A DNA stretch of 64,000 bases from Brachionus koreanus (lineage: Eukaryota > Rotifera > Eurotatoria > Ploima > Brachionidae), in the NCBI GenBank assembly GCA_016987375.1, contig PJRA01000016.1, forward strand, positions 107,612 to 171,611. Direction: 5' to 3'. The notes below the pieces were generated by a model that saw nothing but the letters and a program-made list of their open reading frames with translations, ran no database searches and was not told the origin of the DNA. Shown here in pieces: positions 1 to 10,500 of this stretch. The translations under genes were made by a program, and so were the position numbers. The number at the start of each line of letters is the position of its first letter. Within the stretch, counting starts at the first letter, position 1.

Positions 1-541
1 ACAAAATTGCCCATTAAAAAAAATAAGAAAAATTAAAAAATCAAATAAAAATTACTTTGTACATATTGTAAATAGAAAAAAATTAAATAAATTCTTTAAA
101 AAAAATACAATTCTTTTTATACAATTTTTTTTGACCACTGTCAAATAAATAGAGCATTCATTCGTTATAGATGACTCGATTGACCTTTTTATGTTTTTCT
201 TTTATTTTAACCTTATGCACTTTTGAAAATTGTTCAGGTCATTAATTTTCTAAATTTGTTTCTTTAATTTTCTTTTTTATTACCAAAAATTTAATTTAAC
301 TTAAACAGAATGAAATAAATTTTTGAAGATTGAGATTTGAAAATAATAATGGAATATTCTTTTTAAAAAAATTTCAATTTAACCGACTAAATTTGGCATG
401 TAATACAAATTGTATTAAGAAATAATAAGCGCTTCACAAATGAGAGAAAGCAAAAAATTTTTCAAGCATTTTTGTCTCGCGTTATAAAATTCAAAAAGCT
501 TAATAGGTAGCTCGAGCTTTTCAAAAAACTGAATCAATTTA
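1..541 (+). repeat. Direct repeat unit A1 (5' end may lie outside the window)
   Basis: This segment is repeated in the same orientation at about 1878-2540. The match covers an AT-rich lead-in, a short signal-peptide ORF, and a 3' block that includes 'aagcgcttcacaaatgag'. Unit A2 has an extra insertion of roughly 150 bp in its middle. The spacing (about 1.88 kb) and shared ORF suggest a tandem gene-scale duplication. Unit A1 begins at or before the first base, so further copies may lie upstream. Confidence 0.85.
171..245 (+). CDS. Short signal-peptide-like ORF, possible first exon of a small secreted protein (copy 1)
   Basis: The reading frame is 24 codons: a basic start (M-T-R), a Leu/Phe/Cys-rich hydrophobic core, then E-N-C-S-G-H and a stop. 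It looks like a complete secretion signal with almost no mature protein. A possible splice donor (CAG|GTCATT) lies just before the stop, so this could be exon 1 of a spliced gene. The same peptide is encoded in the second repeat unit with only a synonymous change, which supports selection or recent duplication. A candidate second exon lies near 1580, but the reading frame joined by this donor is not the tyrosine-rich frame there. Function unknown. Confidence 0.35.
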   Translation: MTRLTFLCFSFILTLCTFENCSGH

Positions 542-983
542 GTTTTCTTTTCTTTATATTTTTAATTCTTCAATTTTGAATTTTTAAACACTGACTTTTA
601 ATTGAATTATGCAAACAACCATTTTTACTAAAATAAATTTAATTAAATAAGTAATATTAAAATCAATTAAAAAGATGTGAAACTATCATATTTAAATAAA
701 ATATTATCTTTAATGAATTTTTTTATTTATTTTAATTGATTCGAAAAAAAAATAAGTATCTGAAGTTAAAGAGATCTTAAATTTTATTTTTAAGTAAAAT
801 TTTTAACTGACATTCTAAATAAAATTAAAAAAAAAGCAAATTAAATTTAAAAAAATAAGCTTTGACTTTTTTGAATATGCAGAATAAAATTTAAAAAAGT
901 TTTTCTTCATTTATTTTATTAAAATTTTTAAATCTATTGATTAAATTGATAATTTTTATTAAAAAAAATTTGAATTCAAGTAC

Positions 984-1098
984 CATTATGCACAATACAA
1001 AAAATGTAAGCTTTGATAAAATTTTTATTTTAGTCGAGTCTGAAACAACTAATTCTGAATCACTTGTATTTGTTGGTGTTTCAGATTTTTGTAATATA
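984..1098 (-). pseudogene. Decayed copy of CLPTM1 exon 1 fragment
   Basis: On the minus strand this stretch reads Q-K-S-E-T-P-T-N-T-S-D-S and continues into S-T-K-I-K-I-L-S-K. This aligns without gaps to the CLPTM1 linker encoded around 4880-4990 (Q-K-P-Q-T-P-T-N-T-G-D-S, then S-T-P-G-N-I-F-S-K). The nucleotide match extends through this block and fades on both sides, with no neighbouring exons. It is best read as a partial duplicate of CLPTM1 lying 3' of the gene. The frame happens to stay open here but ends in AT-rich sequence. Confidence 0.6.
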
Positions 1099-1582
1099 TA
1101 GAAAATGATAATAATAATCAGAGTTTGTCAAAATCAAATTTCTAGATGTAATTATGTTATTGTCTTTGAATGGATTTGTTTTAAAATATGAATAATTAAA
1201 CTTTAAATTAAATTAGTTTTGGGGATTTTATAAAATTTATATAATATTAATTTAGGATCAGTTTTTTTGTTTAAAAGTAAAAATTGAATAGATTTAACTA
1301 ATTCGTTTTTATTTAAAAATTTTAAATTAAAAAAAAAAGACTTTAAAATAAATAAAGCTAAATTAGTTATATCAAATCATTTTAAGCTTCATTTTAAAAA
1401 AAAAACTCGTGCTTATAAAGTTAGTGTTCATCGAATTTTGAATTCATTGTGTTACATAAAAACTGTTTATAAATTCATCAGTAGATTATAAATAGGACTT
1501 CATTTTCAAAATATAATTGCGGCTCAGACAAAAATTAAAATAAAAACTTTTTTTAAAATTTAAATTTTATTAATTTAGAAAA

Positions 1583-1786
1583 ATGTGCGAAAACTGTTAT
1601 GGCTATTATGTCTATTACTGGAACAATCAATGGTGGATTGGTCATTATGATTACAAAAAATACAAGCGGAAAAAATCAAAATTGCCAAAGAAAATTTTAA
1701 AAACAGTTCTAATTATAATAGAAATATTAGATTTAATTAGAACTGTATATAATATTACAAGTTTTTTTGTAAATTTTTTTGTTTAA
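1583..1786 (+). CDS. Tyrosine/tryptophan-rich small ORF, unverified
   Basis: A 67-codon ORF opens with C-E-N-C-Y-G-Y-Y and is rich in Tyr and Trp, followed by a lysine-rich segment and a hydrophobic, Phe-rich C-terminus. A splice-acceptor-like 'ttattaatttag' sits just upstream, so it could be a second exon of the signal-peptide ORF at 171-245. However, the most obvious donor of that ORF would splice into a different frame, giving a short Cys-containing peptide ending near 1700. No homologue is recognised. AT-rich sequence gives many chance ORFs, so this is tentative. Confidence 0.25.
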   Translation: MCENCYGYYVYYWNNQWWIGHYDYKKYKRKKSKLPKKILKTVLIIIEILDLIRTVYNITSFFVNFFV

Positions 1787-1877
1787 TTTTTTGTTTTGTT
1801 TTTGTAAAAAATTAAAATTGTACATAATCTTTTTAGTAAAAAAGTAAAAAAAAATACAAAAAAAATAAAAAAAATTA

Positions 1878-2540
1878 ACAAAATTGCCCCAAAAAAAAAA
1901 TAAGAAAAATTAAAAAAAACAAAAAAAAATTACTTTGTACATATTGTAAATAGAAAAAAATTAAATAAATTCTTTATAAAATTACAATTCTTTTTATACA
2001 ATTATTTTTGACCATTGTCAAATAAATAGAGCATTCATTAATTAAAGATGACTCGATTGACCTTTTTATGTTTTTCTTTTATTTTAACCTTATGCACTTT
2101 TGAAAATTGTTCGGGTCATTAATTTTCTATTTACAAAATGTCAAAATTTCGTCAATAAAACAGATATCAAAGTTTTTATTTTGGAAAAAGAAATTTTATG
2201 TTTTAATATTAGTAAGTTTAATAATTAAGTCTTTAAGATTGAGATTTGAAAATATTTTTTATTAGCAAAAATTTAATTTAAATGCTTGGAAAAAAAAATT
2301 AAATAAAGTTTCTTTAGATTGGGTCTTGAAAATAATAATGAAATAAAATAAATGCTTTTTAAAAAAAATTCAATTTAACCGACTAAATTTGGCATGTAAT
2401 ACAAATTGTATTAAGAAATAATAAGCGCTTCACAAATGAGAGAAAGCAAAAAATTTTTCAAGCATTTTTGTCTCACGTTATAAAATTCAAAAAGCTAAAT
2501 TGGTAGCTGGAGCTTTTCAAAAAACTGAGTCTATTTAATT
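1878..2540 (+). repeat. Direct repeat unit A2
   Basis: Second copy of the repeat at 1-541, same orientation, closely matching at both ends and in the signal-peptide ORF. It has an extra AT-rich segment at about 2128-2280. No equivalent of the 1583-1786 ORF follows; from 2541 to 3001 only AT-rich sequence is seen before the CLPTM1 stop codon. Confidence 0.85.
2048..2122 (+). CDS. Short signal-peptide-like ORF (copy 2)
   Basis: Encodes the same 24-residue peptide as 171-245, with one synonymous difference in the Ser codon before Gly-His (TCA versus TCG). The conserved stop and donor-like GGTCATTAA context are retained. Conservation of the peptide while flanking AT-rich sequence has drifted and gained insertions argues that it is functional or very recently duplicated. 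No downstream exon was identified. Confidence 0.35.
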   Translation: MTRLTFLCFSFILTLCTFENCSGH

Positions 2541-3001
2541 CTTTTTCATTTTCAATTTCTCTTGCAAAATTTTTTCTATTTTTCTTTATAGTATTTTCAA
2601 TTTTAAAAGGTTTAAAAGTAAAAAAATTAAAATCCTTTTCATTTATTTTGATAGTTAAGGTTTTTTCTTATGTTTTTTTTCTTTAAAATTCTGTTTATAT
2701 TCAATTATTATGTCAAATAAGTTGACCTTTTAGTTTTGAACAAAAAGCTATTTGAACTTTTTGTTAATGTCCAATTCTGATCATGTAAACTTTTATTTGA
2801 AATTAACAATAAACAGAATAATTTTTCATCAATTTATAAATCTAATTTTTTTATTAGCTTTTAAATTTGTCTGAGTTTTATTTCGAATTGAAAAAATTAA
2901 ATTGTTATAATTAAATGAAAAAAAAAATTGTCAATAGCATTTATTAAAAATTAAAAATATTAGCCATCAAAAAAAACAAAAAATTCTAAAAATATCATAT
3001 T

Positions 3002-5119
3002 TTAATCTGACTTTACATGCTCAGAAGTTGTTTGTGTAATCTCTGTGTCTTGTGGCTGATTAACGGCAACTGTGTCTTCACCAGACGAGCCGAATTCATT
3101 TGTTCTTTTCTTATCTACTGGATATATCCATCTTTGATACAAATATATAAAAAATATTATATCTTAAAAAGAAAAAATGTTAATATAATTTTATTTTAAA
3201 GAGCAATTTACCATCTCTGAAGCATCCAATGCGATACATTGTCGGCATTTCAATTACAAATGCAAACAAGTCATCTATGAATGTGTTTAAAGCTTTGTAA
3301 GTCATCATTCGCCATGGCAAATGTGCCACTGATTTGAGTTTATAATTAATAAATAGTTGAGGTGTCATCATAATAAAACCTTGAAAAAAAAAATTTGAGA
3401 ATTGTTTTTGTCACTTAATTATATACAGCATACCAAAAGTAAGTAGAAATCCATAAATCATTGACAAGACCCATGAATACCATCCTTTATGTTCTTGATA
3501 AATCAATGAATAAACTGCATAACCGATTACCAATGGAAACAAAACCCATGACAAATATTTAAAAGCCAATCGATCATAGTCATCAGTGTTGGATTTTACA
3601 TAGGAGACTTTGTGAGCAAAATGTACTTTTGGAATAAGACCAAAAATTTTGTTATTATAGTCAACTGAAACATTTAAAACTTTTGGTATCTTCCATAAAT
3701 CAATTAGCAAACCAATTCCAACACTTATTCTAACTACTGTATTTGTCTCATTGTCCAAAACATACAATAAAATAATCAATTGTGTAAAACAACCAAAAAG
3801 AACCGAATTAACTGATAGACCCTCTAAGTCATTTCGGTTTTTCCAAAATTGAATATCTAAATTTTTTAAAAAAATTTAATCTAATTTTAAATAAAAGTAT
3901 TTTATAACCATTTTTGAAAGCCAAAAATTCAAAAACACTATGCACAATGGTAACAGCTACTGTTACTGCCAATAGATATGGGTTGGTATCTAGAAGCGTT
4001 TTTTTCAAAGTATCCTGGTCTTCTTCACTTGCCTCGTCTGAGAAATAATTTGACCATTGATTTTTCATTGATTGAGAAACATACAATTGCCATTTCCATA
4101 GCTGCAAATGTGAAAAAGTGAGTGATAAATTTAAATAAGTGAGTGTATCATTTATGGGTTGATAGTCTGCATTTAAATTCCAATAATCATTCAAATAAAT
4201 AATGGGATAGTATTTGCCAGTGGCCTTATCAAATTCAATATCTTTAAAATGAAATATTTCTTTTAAGTTTTTTTTTTTTAAAAATATTTTTTTAATTTTA
4301 CATTCATTCATTGGCGGTGGTACTGTATTTTGTACCCATAGAGATTGATCATCAATTAAGTTAATTGTCAAGTTTGGATGCCAATGCGAAATAACTTCGA
4401 CTAGATTATCTGCTGCCTTTATTTGATATTCTTCACTTTGATCAGTACTTCCAGTTAATAAATTTTTAGTTCTTTTGTATGTTTTTTTTAAATATTTATT
4501 AAGTCCTTTAAAAAAAATTAAAAAAAATTTTTTTTTTTTTAAAATTAAAATGGTCTTACTCTTAAATGTAGAAAAAGTCATTCGTTTAGCATAAGTCTCT
4601 TTATCATTTGGGTTTGGTGAACGCCCATTTTCGGTAAAATATACATGTAAATAAATCGAACCATTATTTTTCATTTTCTAAATAAAATTTTTAAAAAAGA
4701 GAGCTTAATTTTTAAATTAGTTAATTTACTTCAGTTAGTTCAAAATTTCCATTAAAATTAAATATTCCGTCTTTATTCGAGCCCATATTCCAATTTCCGT
4801 ATTCAATGGCAGGTTGAAACCAAAAAAGAGCCTTTTCATCATCAAAATTATCAAAATAATCATATTCAGCCAAATAAATGTGCATGTCAAATATGGAGCC
4901 TTTTGAAAAAATGTTTCCTGGCGTCGAGCCTGCCACTGCTGACTGTGAATCACCCGTGTTTGTTGGCGTTTGAGGTTTTTGTCTGAAAAAGCCTGATGTA
5001 ACTTGTGAAATGAAATAAAAAATCAACATTTGTTTAATCACATTTTGAACTAATTTCCACGTTTGATTGCCTTGATTCTCTTGGTTAGCTTCGCCATGGG
5101 CGACTTCTTGATTTGGCAT
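3002..5119 (-). CDS. CLPTM1: CLPTM1: cleft lip and palate transmembrane protein 1 homologue
   Basis: Seven exons on the minus strand: 5119-4730, 4677-4560, 4505-4302, 4241-3909, 3856-3434, 3379-3212 and 3162-3002. All introns are GT-AG and short, and the exons sum to 598 codons plus stop. Family hallmarks read through the junctions: N-G-S-I-Y-L-H-V-Y-F-T, E-V-I-S-H-W-H-P-N, Y-Y-P-I-I-Y-L-N-D-Y-W-N, H-S-V-F-E-F-L-A-F-K-N, L-Y-V-L-D-N-E-T-N, Y-S-W-V-L-S-M-I-Y-G-F-L-L-T-F-G and P-Q-L-F-I-N-Y-K-L-K-S-V-A. CLPTM1 proteins are multipass membrane proteins of the ER/secretory pathway; vertebrate CLPTM1 retains GABA-A receptors and CLPTM1L is a lipid scramblase. The protein is a little shorter than human CLPTM1, mainly in the N- and C-terminal tails. 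The start is the first ATG in frame, giving M-P-N-Q-E-V. Confidence 0.96.
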
Positions 5120-5134
5120 TATTTTTAAAATCAA

Positions 5135-7530
5135 GTTTTTTTTCTCTCTAAATAAATTATTTTATCCTTTAGTTTGTTTGTAATGATAATTAAACTAGTA
5201 TTTTATTTTGTTAATTTAAAACATATTTATTTTGCATTGCATTGACTAAATTTTTGAATAATTTAAAATATATTTTTTCATCTAGTTGAATTAATTGTCT
5301 TTGAGGCAAAATTTTTAAGATAACGTTTTAGTTAAATACTAAAATGAATAATTTTTTTACGGATCAAAAATATTTTAAAAAATCGAAATCTGAGCGTCTA
5401 GAGATAATGATCAAAAAATAAAGCAAAAGGAAAAGGGATAAAGTTTTTTTTTAAATCTATAATTAATTTACTTAAAAAAAGTGCTTTTTTTTCAAGATTA
5501 AAATTTTTATTTTTTTTTATTATTTAATTAGAAATATATCTGCTGATTTAGTGTTTTTATTTAAAAAAGAATCGATTATTTTTTTAAAAATTTATTCTTT
5601 TTATTGTAGCTTACTAATCGATTGCAATTTTAAACATAGAGATACATAAGAATTCAAAAACAAAATCAAGGACAGAAACAAAAAAGCTTAGTTTAAAAAA
5701 ATATTTTTTTTTTCAAGCATATATATAGTAATCAAAATATGGTTGAAAAATTATCATGATAAAAAATTAATGTTCAATATTTTTGATTTTCTAATTGAAT
5801 TGAATAAAATTATCAGACATAAAAAGTAATTTTTACCGATTTATTTTTCAAAATAGTACATGTGGAAAACAAAGCTAAACAATGAGTAAAAACACGTGGT
5901 TTTTTTATTCTCATTTTTACTTTTTTATTAAAATGAAACATTTTTTTCCCTACAATTTTTTGTACTTATCTTTCTATTAAATTAAAAAAAAACACAAGAT
6001 TGAATTAATATCTATAAATTCATTTATTTTAATTAATTAAAAGATTTAAATTAATATGGAATTTTTTAATAGTTGACATTATTGATTAGCATTGAATGTG
6101 AAATAGCTTAAGTAATATACATTTTCATCACATGCCATAACTTTTCAGGAATTATTCAACTAGGTCTTGATAAAAAAAATGCCGTCCTCTAAGAAGATAA
6201 TAAGCCATTGGGCAAAAACGATAGTAATCAGAAAAGAACTACGCTATATATGCTGGATGCGTTATCGTTTTGATAGTGGTTGAACTGATTGAGATTGGTC
6301 CACCAACCATTGATTTCTGTTATCATAATTTCGAAAATAGATCTATTTCTCATCACATGTAATAATACCTCTTAAAAAACGTTCATATAATTAATAGAAT
6401 TTTTAATTAGTTTCCAACAAATTTAAATGCGCAGTTGAAATATGTCAAAATTATAGCTCTTTCAGATTAAAAATATCAAGATAAAATAATTTAAAATAAA
6501 ATGTAAAAGACGATAAAAATATATTATTAATACTATTATTTATTTGTTTTAAGCCTCAAAAACAAAAAAAAATACAAAATGCAAAATTTTTCGCGTAGCA
6601 ATATCTTAAGACAGTTATTAATTTTAGGATAATTTATGTAAAAAATTCTATTTTTAAAAGATCGTTTAAAATTTTAAATAAGTGGGTATTGTCTAACTTT
6701 TCTAAAAATTCTTCTTCTATTTTTGAAAAAATGAATTTAATCGAGTAAATTAGACCGTAATTTTTATCGGCATTTATATGTTCAATTAAGTCAATTGATG
6801 TTCCTGGATAAAAGTCAGTAACACTTAAGTAATGACAGATATTAAATGAATATGAATTGAACAGTTTAGAAACAAGTTACAAAGCAACAATAGAGAAATT
6901 TCCTGACAGTGACATAAAAATATCATCTAAAAAATAAAGAAACTTGGAAAAACAAATTCAAATACCAAGAAACAATATGAATTTATTCAAGTTTTTTAAA
7001 AAAAATTTTTTTTAGTACATGTGGATGAAAAGTTAAAGCTTTAGTAAAAACATGTGTTATTTTTTATTCTCATTTTAACTTTTTTATTAAAATGAAAAAT
7101 TTAATTGTCAGCAAAATCTGCTCTAAAAAAATTTACTTATATTCAAATTTTTATTCACCAATTTTACTTAGTACATGATACCATAATTTTTATTTTAAAA
7201 ATAACTTTTTTTTCATTGAATTTATTGATATAAAAATAGTTTGTTTTTTTTTTAATAAAATAATTTTTTTTTATTAAACTTTCAATATTTAATATTTAAA
7301 TGTATCCAAGATGACAGAAAATTATTCAATTACTTGATCGAGTAATATTCACTGGTTTCTAAAATAAATTTTTATTAAATTTCAATTAAAATTCATGTTG
7401 AATAAAAAAAAATATATAAAAATTTATACAAATAAAAAAAAACTAAGGGGTTTTATTTTTTTGTTGTTAATATTAAATGCTAATCTTATTATGAGGCAAA
7501 ATAAAATGCACATGATAATTTTGAATTTAA
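5135..7530. other. Intergenic spacer, AT-rich, with two copies of a short repeat
   Basis: No convincing gene lies between CLPTM1 and SMARCAD1. A block of about 85 bp at 5862-5945 recurs in the same orientation at 7012-7100 (shared features: 'agtacatgtgg', 'agtaaaaacacgtg' or close, 'ttattctcattttaac' or close). The core also appears inverted near 9155-9190 in a SMARCAD1 intron. A slightly less AT-rich patch at 6180-6330 gives broken peptide strings on the minus strand and may be an old transposon remnant; no family could be named. Confidence 0.5.
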
Positions 7531-10500
7531 TTAAAGTTTGAGGGCTTCCTTCAGCATCGAAACCATACTTGACTTTGAATCGGTATCTAAACAAAAAACT
7601 AAATAAAAAAAAATCAATTTGATTATGCTTTAAATACCATCATTGGTTCCACTAATGTCAGCACCGAGCTCCAACTTTTTCTTTTGTATTTTGAGCATCA
7701 TTTCGTCAATTGTGTCTTTTGACAAAAGCTTATAAACAGTTACTTCCCGGGTCTGGCCGAGCCGATGGCATCTGTCCTCGGCTTGTTTATCATTGAACGG
7801 ATTGTAGTCGATGTCATGCAAAATAACTGTATTGGCAGCAGTCAAATTTATGCCCACTCCGCCAGCTTTAGTCGTGAGTAGAAACACGAATATTTGGCTG
7901 TCTTGATTAAATCTATCAATTAGATCTAGTCGATCATTGACCGCTGTCGAACCGTCTAGTCTCAGGTATTTATAATTCTTAATTTTGAGAAATTCTTCTA
8001 TCACATCTAACATTATTACAAATTGACTGAAAATTAAACATCGTGAGCCCATTTGTTTTTTTTCCTCTAGAAGACTGTTCAATATAGTAAATTTTCCCGA
8101 GTCAACAATATTCTTATCACTCAGCTCAAAGCCTTTAAGACACTTGGAAAATTTTTTTTTTTCTAGAATTTTTTTATTCTTCTTATATGAAAATATTTAC
8201 CCTATAAAGTGGACACAATTTGTGAATTTCAAAATCACTCATAACATTTAAATCTTCTAGAACGTATTCGTACACAGTACCAGGTGATGATTCCTTACAA
8301 AAATTAAATTTAAATTTTTTTTTTGTTTTTCTATTTTTTCTTTATTTATTTAAAGAAAAAAAAATGTTTACTTTCATGATCAATTTAGCCATTTGTTTGA
8401 GCTTATCGTCTGTGTACAGTGATCTGCGAAGTAAAGGATGATTTGCAGCTTTCCTAAGTTCCATGATTATGTTGTTCGGACTGTCTTCACTCTCAGCTTT
8501 TTTTTTCTCATTTTCCATTTCGCGCTTTTTCTTAACATCAGCCTGAACAATATCCAACACTTCATCAGTGTATTTAGCCGATACTTTATTAATTTTGTCA
8601 TTCAAAGCCTGGGCTTTTTCGGCACTCTCCAATGCCAATTGATCTTGTCTCTTTTTGTAATAAGCTATTAAACTGGAATATTCTTTTGCTTGGTGAACAG
8701 TCATGTCACATAGAATGATTTCCTCGCTTTTTTTTGGTAGCTGCTTTAGCACTTCGCTTTTGACTCTGCGCAAAATAAATGGCTTCATTATGCCTTTTGC
8801 CTGGGCTATTTTTTCGCTATAAAATGTGTCTGTGTCTATGTTCGACTTTAAAAAATTAATTTTAAAATTATAAAAATTTTTTTTTTTTAATTTTAGAAAT
8901 ATTAAATTTAGAATGAGATTTAAATCAGAAAAGTAAAAAAATTTTCAAAAAAAAAACAAAAATTAGCAGAAACATGTTTAATTCTATTTTTTTCTTTCAG
9001 TTTTAGTTTTTTCTTATTTTTGAATGTTTCGTTTGTTTAGATAAAAGTCAGACCAATACTTATCTCTCAAAGAAAAGCTTTGTCATTAATGCATTACAAT
9101 TCTTCAAAAAACAAAATTTTACCAGCTTTAAGGAAAGACCTTCAGCACACTTAGTAAAAATGAGAATAAAATGTTTTAATTGTTTAGTTATTTCTTGAAG
9201 TTCTTTAGTAAAAAATCAAAAAAAAAAAACATGTCATTACATATGCCGCTACTAATTTTCTACTACTCACTTTAATCAATTTTTAGCTTGTATATCGTCT
9301 TTAGTTCAAAAGTTCACTTTCGCGAATATTAAAGTCCCATAAAAAACAAGTATTTGTATTGTTAAAAAAATAGCATATATTTTGGGAAAAGCAACTCAAT
9401 TTCAAATTTATTTTATTTTAAAGAATATTTTTTAGATTTAATTCAATAGATTTTAATTTAAAGAGATATATTACATGCGTTTTAATGCATAATCTAATGA
9501 GAAATGTTATTGTTTCCATTAAGCTTATCATAAAATCTTAACTAACCAAAAGGCGAACTGAATTATTTAACCCTTAGACATTAAACACATAGACTTAAAA
9601 ATTTATTCCCAGCCCAAAATTTCTATAAAAAGTAATTAAAAAAAAAACATTATTAAGGGAATGTTTAAAGAACTTAAAAAATATCTGTACTTTTATAGTC
9701 GACATTTTTCAGATTTAAAATATTTATTTTTTTTTTTGCTTTAAAATTTGATTCATAATAATAAAAATAATAATAATAATGATAAGCTACAGCAGGATAT
9801 CTGCGGAGCAAGACTAGCTTTAGGCTAGCTATGGTAGCTGAAATAAAAAATAAAAAAAAATTATAATTAGTCAGTGTTCAATTTAGTTATCCAAGTTTAT
9901 CCATATGCATTTTTCAATTTTATTTCTACTTTTTTTGATTAATTCTAAAAGGCTATTTATTAATTTTTCATCAGACGAATGCTTAATTGCTATTAAATTT
10001 TCAAATGCATAACAAATTCTCGATTTAATGCTCATTTTTTTTTAATTTAAAGGCTTTGTGAAGTATAACACAAAATTTCAAATAAAAAAAGTTATAGCTT
10101 TTGTTCTGATTGGCAAAAATTTGTTCTGCAGATGAAACAAAGTGAAATAACTGTTGATTCACCTATTGCGCAAGTCTGCAAATTATGTGCAAATTGATTG
10201 CGATTTATTTTCAATATTATTTTAATGAGTAGAATGTTGCACATATTTTGCAGACTTGCGCAAATCTTTGATCCTAAATAAAGTTAAAACATGCTACTAG
10301 TAAAATAAGTGACATAAGAAGAAATTCAAGTGATTAAAAATTAATACGCCATTCAAAAGATGTCCAAAAAGATTTGAAGAAACAGATAAAATCAATCAAT
10401 TTTTTTTTTACTAAAAATTTAAAGAAAGATAAAGATAAAATTATTATTATTATTATAAGTATTTAAAAATTTCTAAAAATTATTAATTGTACAGCACATT

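Noticed and set aside
6160..6330. Less AT-rich patch with transposase-like peptide scraps
   Set aside because: Stops in all frames and no motif specific enough to name a transposon family.
9785..9839. Hammerhead ribozyme interpretation of the intronic three-way junction
   Set aside because: The conserved core CUGAUGA and cleavage triplet arrangement are absent.
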